DNA of 64,000 nucleotides from Fasciola hepatica (lineage: Eukaryota; Platyhelminthes; Trematoda; Plagiorchiida; Fasciolidae). The position numbers and the translations under genes are program-made. The notes beneath the pieces were generated by a model, which made no database searches, was not told where the DNA came from, and saw only the letters and a list, made by a program, of their open reading frames with translations. Of the stretch, positions 60,661 to 64,000 are shown one piece after another. Numbering within the stretch: the stretch's first letter is position 1; each line of letters opens with the position of its first letter. Where the stretch lies: positions 45,001-109,000 of the forward strand of contig CANUEZ040000196.1 in the NCBI GenBank assembly GCA_948099385.1. The letters are read 5' to 3'.

Positions 60661-62080
60661 AATAGGTAAGTTTTCTTTTATTTCCTCTCTGAAACGGGAG
60701 TCTATCTGAGCTTATGAACGATTATTCTTACTATTTCATTGACCGGACTCTGCTTGCGTACTATATTGCAATGATATTTTCTCCACTTTTTGTCTATGAT
60801 GATATCTTACAGAGTGTTATCTTATCAGCCTTAGGTATGCCCTTGTACTCGAAATAATTGTCTATTCTACCTCCATCTATTTCATGTAAATATTCAGACG
60901 ATATCGGTTTTGGTTGTGAGCCATCCTTATAAGAAGTTATTTCCAGAACTTAAGGAGGACTAGTCGCCACTTATATTGGTCCTCTTCCCGCTCTCAGAGG
61001 CTGAGTGCTTCTAAATGTCACGTTGTACCATTTTTTATCATCCATGGGATCGAAAAAACATTGACCGACTTGCTCGATTTTCTGTGCACAAAAGAAACAT
61101 TCCTACACTGTCCACATTCAAGTACCCGGATATTTAAATTACTCACAATCTTTCGCCGTCCATGAGACGTTTCAAAATGTTTAAAAGCTTCCCTGTTTCT
61201 CCCCATTAATACTTACACTGTCCGCACTTCTTAAACGCAGTCCCGATTCCATTATTCCCCACTGCTCCCACTGTTCCCAAACTTACCTTCGTGGTTTGTT
61301 GAAAACTCGCCCATTCGATCATAGGATGGAGCCAAAACATCTCTACACGGAGTGGCACTCTTGATAATAACACACGTAACGGTCTTCAAATTTCGTCATG
61401 TTGTCCCTTTGATCTCCGATATTCTGCGCCACATAATCAGTTTCACACTGATTCCGTCTTCGTCAGTATTGTTTCATTGTTGTCACAGCAACTGTCTTGC
61501 GAGTGGTCACACCAACTTTTGTGCTCTAACAATGACGCCAGTTTTTGTGACAAACACGAACAGCTTCATATGATCTCGCAAATTCACTGTCGTCGTGTAG
61601 AAAGCTCCATCCGGAAGAGTCACATGGATCAGAGGAAGAATAACCTACGAGATATCTAAAATCCACATAAAAAACATCGAACTAGTTGAAAGGTCTCTTT
61701 GCTCAAGCAGAATTACGGTGATAAAAGTATACTTGTGATCTTGTGTTGCAGCCTACGCTCACTGTTTGGGAATTCGGCTGATTTGACTAACACTGATCCC
61801 AGTCAAAGGAAAACTATTAGTTGTAATTGTATCCCATATGGTTGGCTTTAGAATGAGAACAAAGATGAAATTGTCAAACAACATATGGCTTCCAACCCTT
61901 TCCGTTGTCCGCCAAGTTCCCTACAAAAATCGCGTAGTGGAGTTATCAGCTATGGCTGCGGTCGCTGTTGAAGGCTATCCCAAATTTGGGTTTTCCCATT
62001 ACACGGTTTATTTCAGTGCTTCCGTTCTTCAGTGCAAGCCTGGATATTTTTTATATCATTACCGGTCCGTTCTTATCGAC
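60661..62080. other. Non-coding stretch, nothing recognised
   Basis: Several open frames of 60-100 codons (for example 61018-61206 minus, 61352-61573 plus, 61838-62143 plus) have no recognised family and no good splice borders. Confidence 0.3.
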
Positions 62081-62082
62081 CA

Positions 62083-62095
62083 TATATATATATAT

Positions 62096-62128
<33 letters not shown>
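62083..62128. repeat. TA microsatellite, left of hammerhead-like motif
   Basis: (TA)n with two AAATA interruptions. Confidence 0.95.
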
Positions 62129-62164
62129 GTGAGTAGCAAGTAAACATGTAAACAAAATTTCCCC

Positions 62165-62220
62165 GGAAGCACACAACCAGTTTCGCGCTTGTAGCCGCTC
62201 ATCAGGTACGCGTACTTGAT
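62165..62220 (-). ncRNA. Hammerhead-ribozyme-like motif of a PLE-type repeat
   Basis: On the minus strand the sequence is CCTGATGAGCGGCTACAAG followed by CGCGAAAC. CTGATGA and GAAA are both intact, and the bases between them close as GCG...CGC, a three-pair helix II with an eight-base loop. The flank before CTGATGA is the palindrome GTACGCGTAC, a possible helix I hairpin. Helix III and the cleavage base could not be fixed by eye. Hammerheads of this kind are established in Penelope-like terminal repeats, where they process element RNA. A decayed relative lies at 2005-2079. Confidence 0.55.
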
Positions 62221-62292
62221 ATTTCTTCGCCTACTCGTCTTCACACTCGCACACTCCGATCTTATATGTTGACTGGGAACAGATACTTTTCA

Positions 62293-62345
62293 TATATATA
62301 TATATATATATATCATATATATATATATATAGGTAAATATATATA
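62293..62345. repeat. TA microsatellite, right of hammerhead-like motif
   Basis: Two (TA)n blocks separated by a short TCATATAT join, followed by a brief GTAAATATATA. Confidence 0.95.
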
Positions 62346-64000
62346 CAATGAGTAGAAAAGCCAAAACCGATTGTTGCACACAACGAATCCAGGATCACTT
62401 TGCTCCACTCCTAAAATTTACATTCTTCACTCACTGCTGTTATTGATGCAGTCAAGGACGACGTTTTTACCAATCAACAGATGTTTCTTACCAAGGCAGG
62501 GTTAAAATGATGAAATATTCACGCTGCTTACATAGATCGTGGAATTTACTGCCAATACCCAGTGTTTCTGCGTCAGTGAGAAATTGTCCGTTGAGTTGAT
62601 GCAGTGAGGAAATAGCTCTTCATTCGGGGTGTAAACATTCGAGTGGTTATGAAAATGATCGTCGGTTCCGTTGCGTAGAGATGCATCTGATGACAGAGTT
62701 CAGGCACTTACCATTATGATGATTGGGGAAATACCCGCGTTTTCATTGAACTGACCACCTTTTTCTTTTTCCGCTTTCGGGTTTGAGTATTTGCGGGCAA
62801 ATGGAACTAGGTCACCGTTTGCCTGCAGTACCTACCTTACAAAGACTTCCTCCTCGTTCTAGGCACCATCCGTGCAAATTCCACGTGCTCTGTGACATAC
62901 TGTCCGGATGATGCCAACTTTGCTCCCCGCAGAAATAAAACTAGTGAATTTCGGCCACTGCGCAGACCAGGTACTTTGTTGGGAAAAAGACCTGCTGACT
63001 AATGTATTTGTTCGACGAATGAGTCTAATGTCTAAAGTGTCACTTTTGGCTTATCAATCTATATGACATGTCAGTATTATATTCGGATGAACTACATTCA
63101 ACTTTTAAAGAGTCTCTCTTGGTCCCCATTATTTTTTGCGGATCATAAATATGTCATCGACGCAACGAGGTTAGGGTGTCTTTTGTTTGAGATCGACAAG
63201 AAATTCATCTGCGACAATTAGTCAAAATTGACATCTCAATGCGATGAAGTTCTTTTCGAGTATATAGACAGCAAATGCTCAAAACGACAAGGCGGGAGCG
63301 AGTAATGTGGCTTACAGAAAGGTCCTTATTTAAGAGGGCGTTTCGACAAATCAACGATCAGAAGAGAGGCAATTGCTTGAAGGACACATAAGTGTGGTGG
63401 GGAATACACGGAATAGCAAGACTATGAGAAAGTGCATGATCGTAGCATGACGGCCAAGTTCAGTCATCCACACGGAAAAGGCATATGGAGAGTGGAAGTT
63501 AATGACGTCCAAACCTTTGAACCTTTTCTAGTAACCCAGGTAATTAGGACACAAAAACAGAACGGGTCATGACCACCAAATGCTCAGGGCTCAGATATTC
63601 CTAAATTGGGAGGGAGGGCTACGTGAGCGATAAAATTAGTTTAGAACCAGAAATCAGTACGAACTGGTAATATCAACAATAAGACAAATGACAACTGAAG
63701 TTTATCGACACGTGTCATAGAAAAAAGACCTAAATTACGTGACTCAATGGGATTAAACAAACAAAATTTCACGCGGGTTTGGAAGCGAATAAGATTTGGT
63801 GGTCAATGTGGAAACTGGTGGTCAAATTTGAAGAATAGAAAACGAAATTTTTGGTAAATGCAAGAAGAGATTATGATAGATAGCATGAAATCTTGACTAA
63901 ACCATTTTGAAGGAGTTTCTCGATCAGTTCAAGCTGGACTTCCAAGTGTAGTTTCAATAAATTTCTACAAAGGGTTTTCTAGCATCTACTTTCCGCGCTG
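62346..64000. other. Non-coding stretch, nothing recognised
   Basis: No open frame of note on either strand. It may be the body of a badly decayed element related to the hammerhead repeat just upstream, but no RT or nuclease block could be read. Confidence 0.3.

Noticed and set aside
1..64000. tRNA, rRNA or CRISPR arrays
   Set aside because: Scanning by eye gave no cloverleaf with a T-loop GTTCRA in context, no rRNA-conserved stretches and no regularly spaced short repeats.

Overview
The window reads as nuclear DNA of a flatworm, most likely a digenean trematode (fluke). That is an inference. It rests on moderately AT-rich sequence, short exon-sized open frames separated by long introns, and the repeat mix: CR1/jockey-like LINE fragments, Penelope-like element (PLE) fragments with a GIY-YIG endonuclease, hammerhead-like motifs and a BEL/Pao integrase. 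No bacterial-style operon, rRNA, tRNA or CRISPR array was seen. The longest open frame is about 217 codons and is itself probably intron-bearing, so genes are annotated here as exons. All splice sites were read by eye.

Layout. 1-7.5 kb: no gene recognised; a decayed hammerhead-like repeat at 2.0 kb and a TA tract. 7.56-10.5 kb: a decayed plus-strand LINE (5' region, endonuclease, reverse transcriptase). 13.9-28.2 kb: scattered plus-strand exon candidates (14.44, 15.20, 24.99, 25.71 and 27.96 kb) whose reading phases agree, interrupted by a minus-strand LINE tail (19.6-20.3 kb) and an inverted pair of hammerhead-like PLE modules (20.36-20.47 kb). 28.6-38.55 kb: a PLE endonuclease tail, then three near-identical head-to-tail copies of a 3,253-bp unit carrying that tail, a LINE RT fragment and a signal-peptide-like open frame.

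41.5-56.6 kb: a plus-strand run of about 20 exons, mostly phase-consistent, that appears to encode a large extracellular protein. It starts with a cadherin-like repeat, continues with several Asn-rich beta-sandwich-like segments containing a basic RQKRD site, then a probable F5/8-type C (discoidin) domain, then a C-type-lectin-like segment. One intron of this gene (46.1-48.2 kb) holds two PLE reverse-transcriptase fragments in opposite orientation. 57.8-60.65 kb: a minus-strand LINE RT scrap and a plus-strand BEL/Pao element with a recognisable integrase. 62.08-62.35 kb: two TA tracts flanking a hammerhead-like motif on the minus strand. The rest, to 64 kb, is unassigned.

The upstream exon chain (14-28 kb) and the downstream one (41-56 kb) share strand and an extracellular, Asn-rich, Cys-bearing character. 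They could be one giant gene or two neighbours; the sequence alone does not decide. The most notable structures are the triplication placed beside or inside this locus, the uncommon domain combination, and the inverted PLE pair inside an intron.
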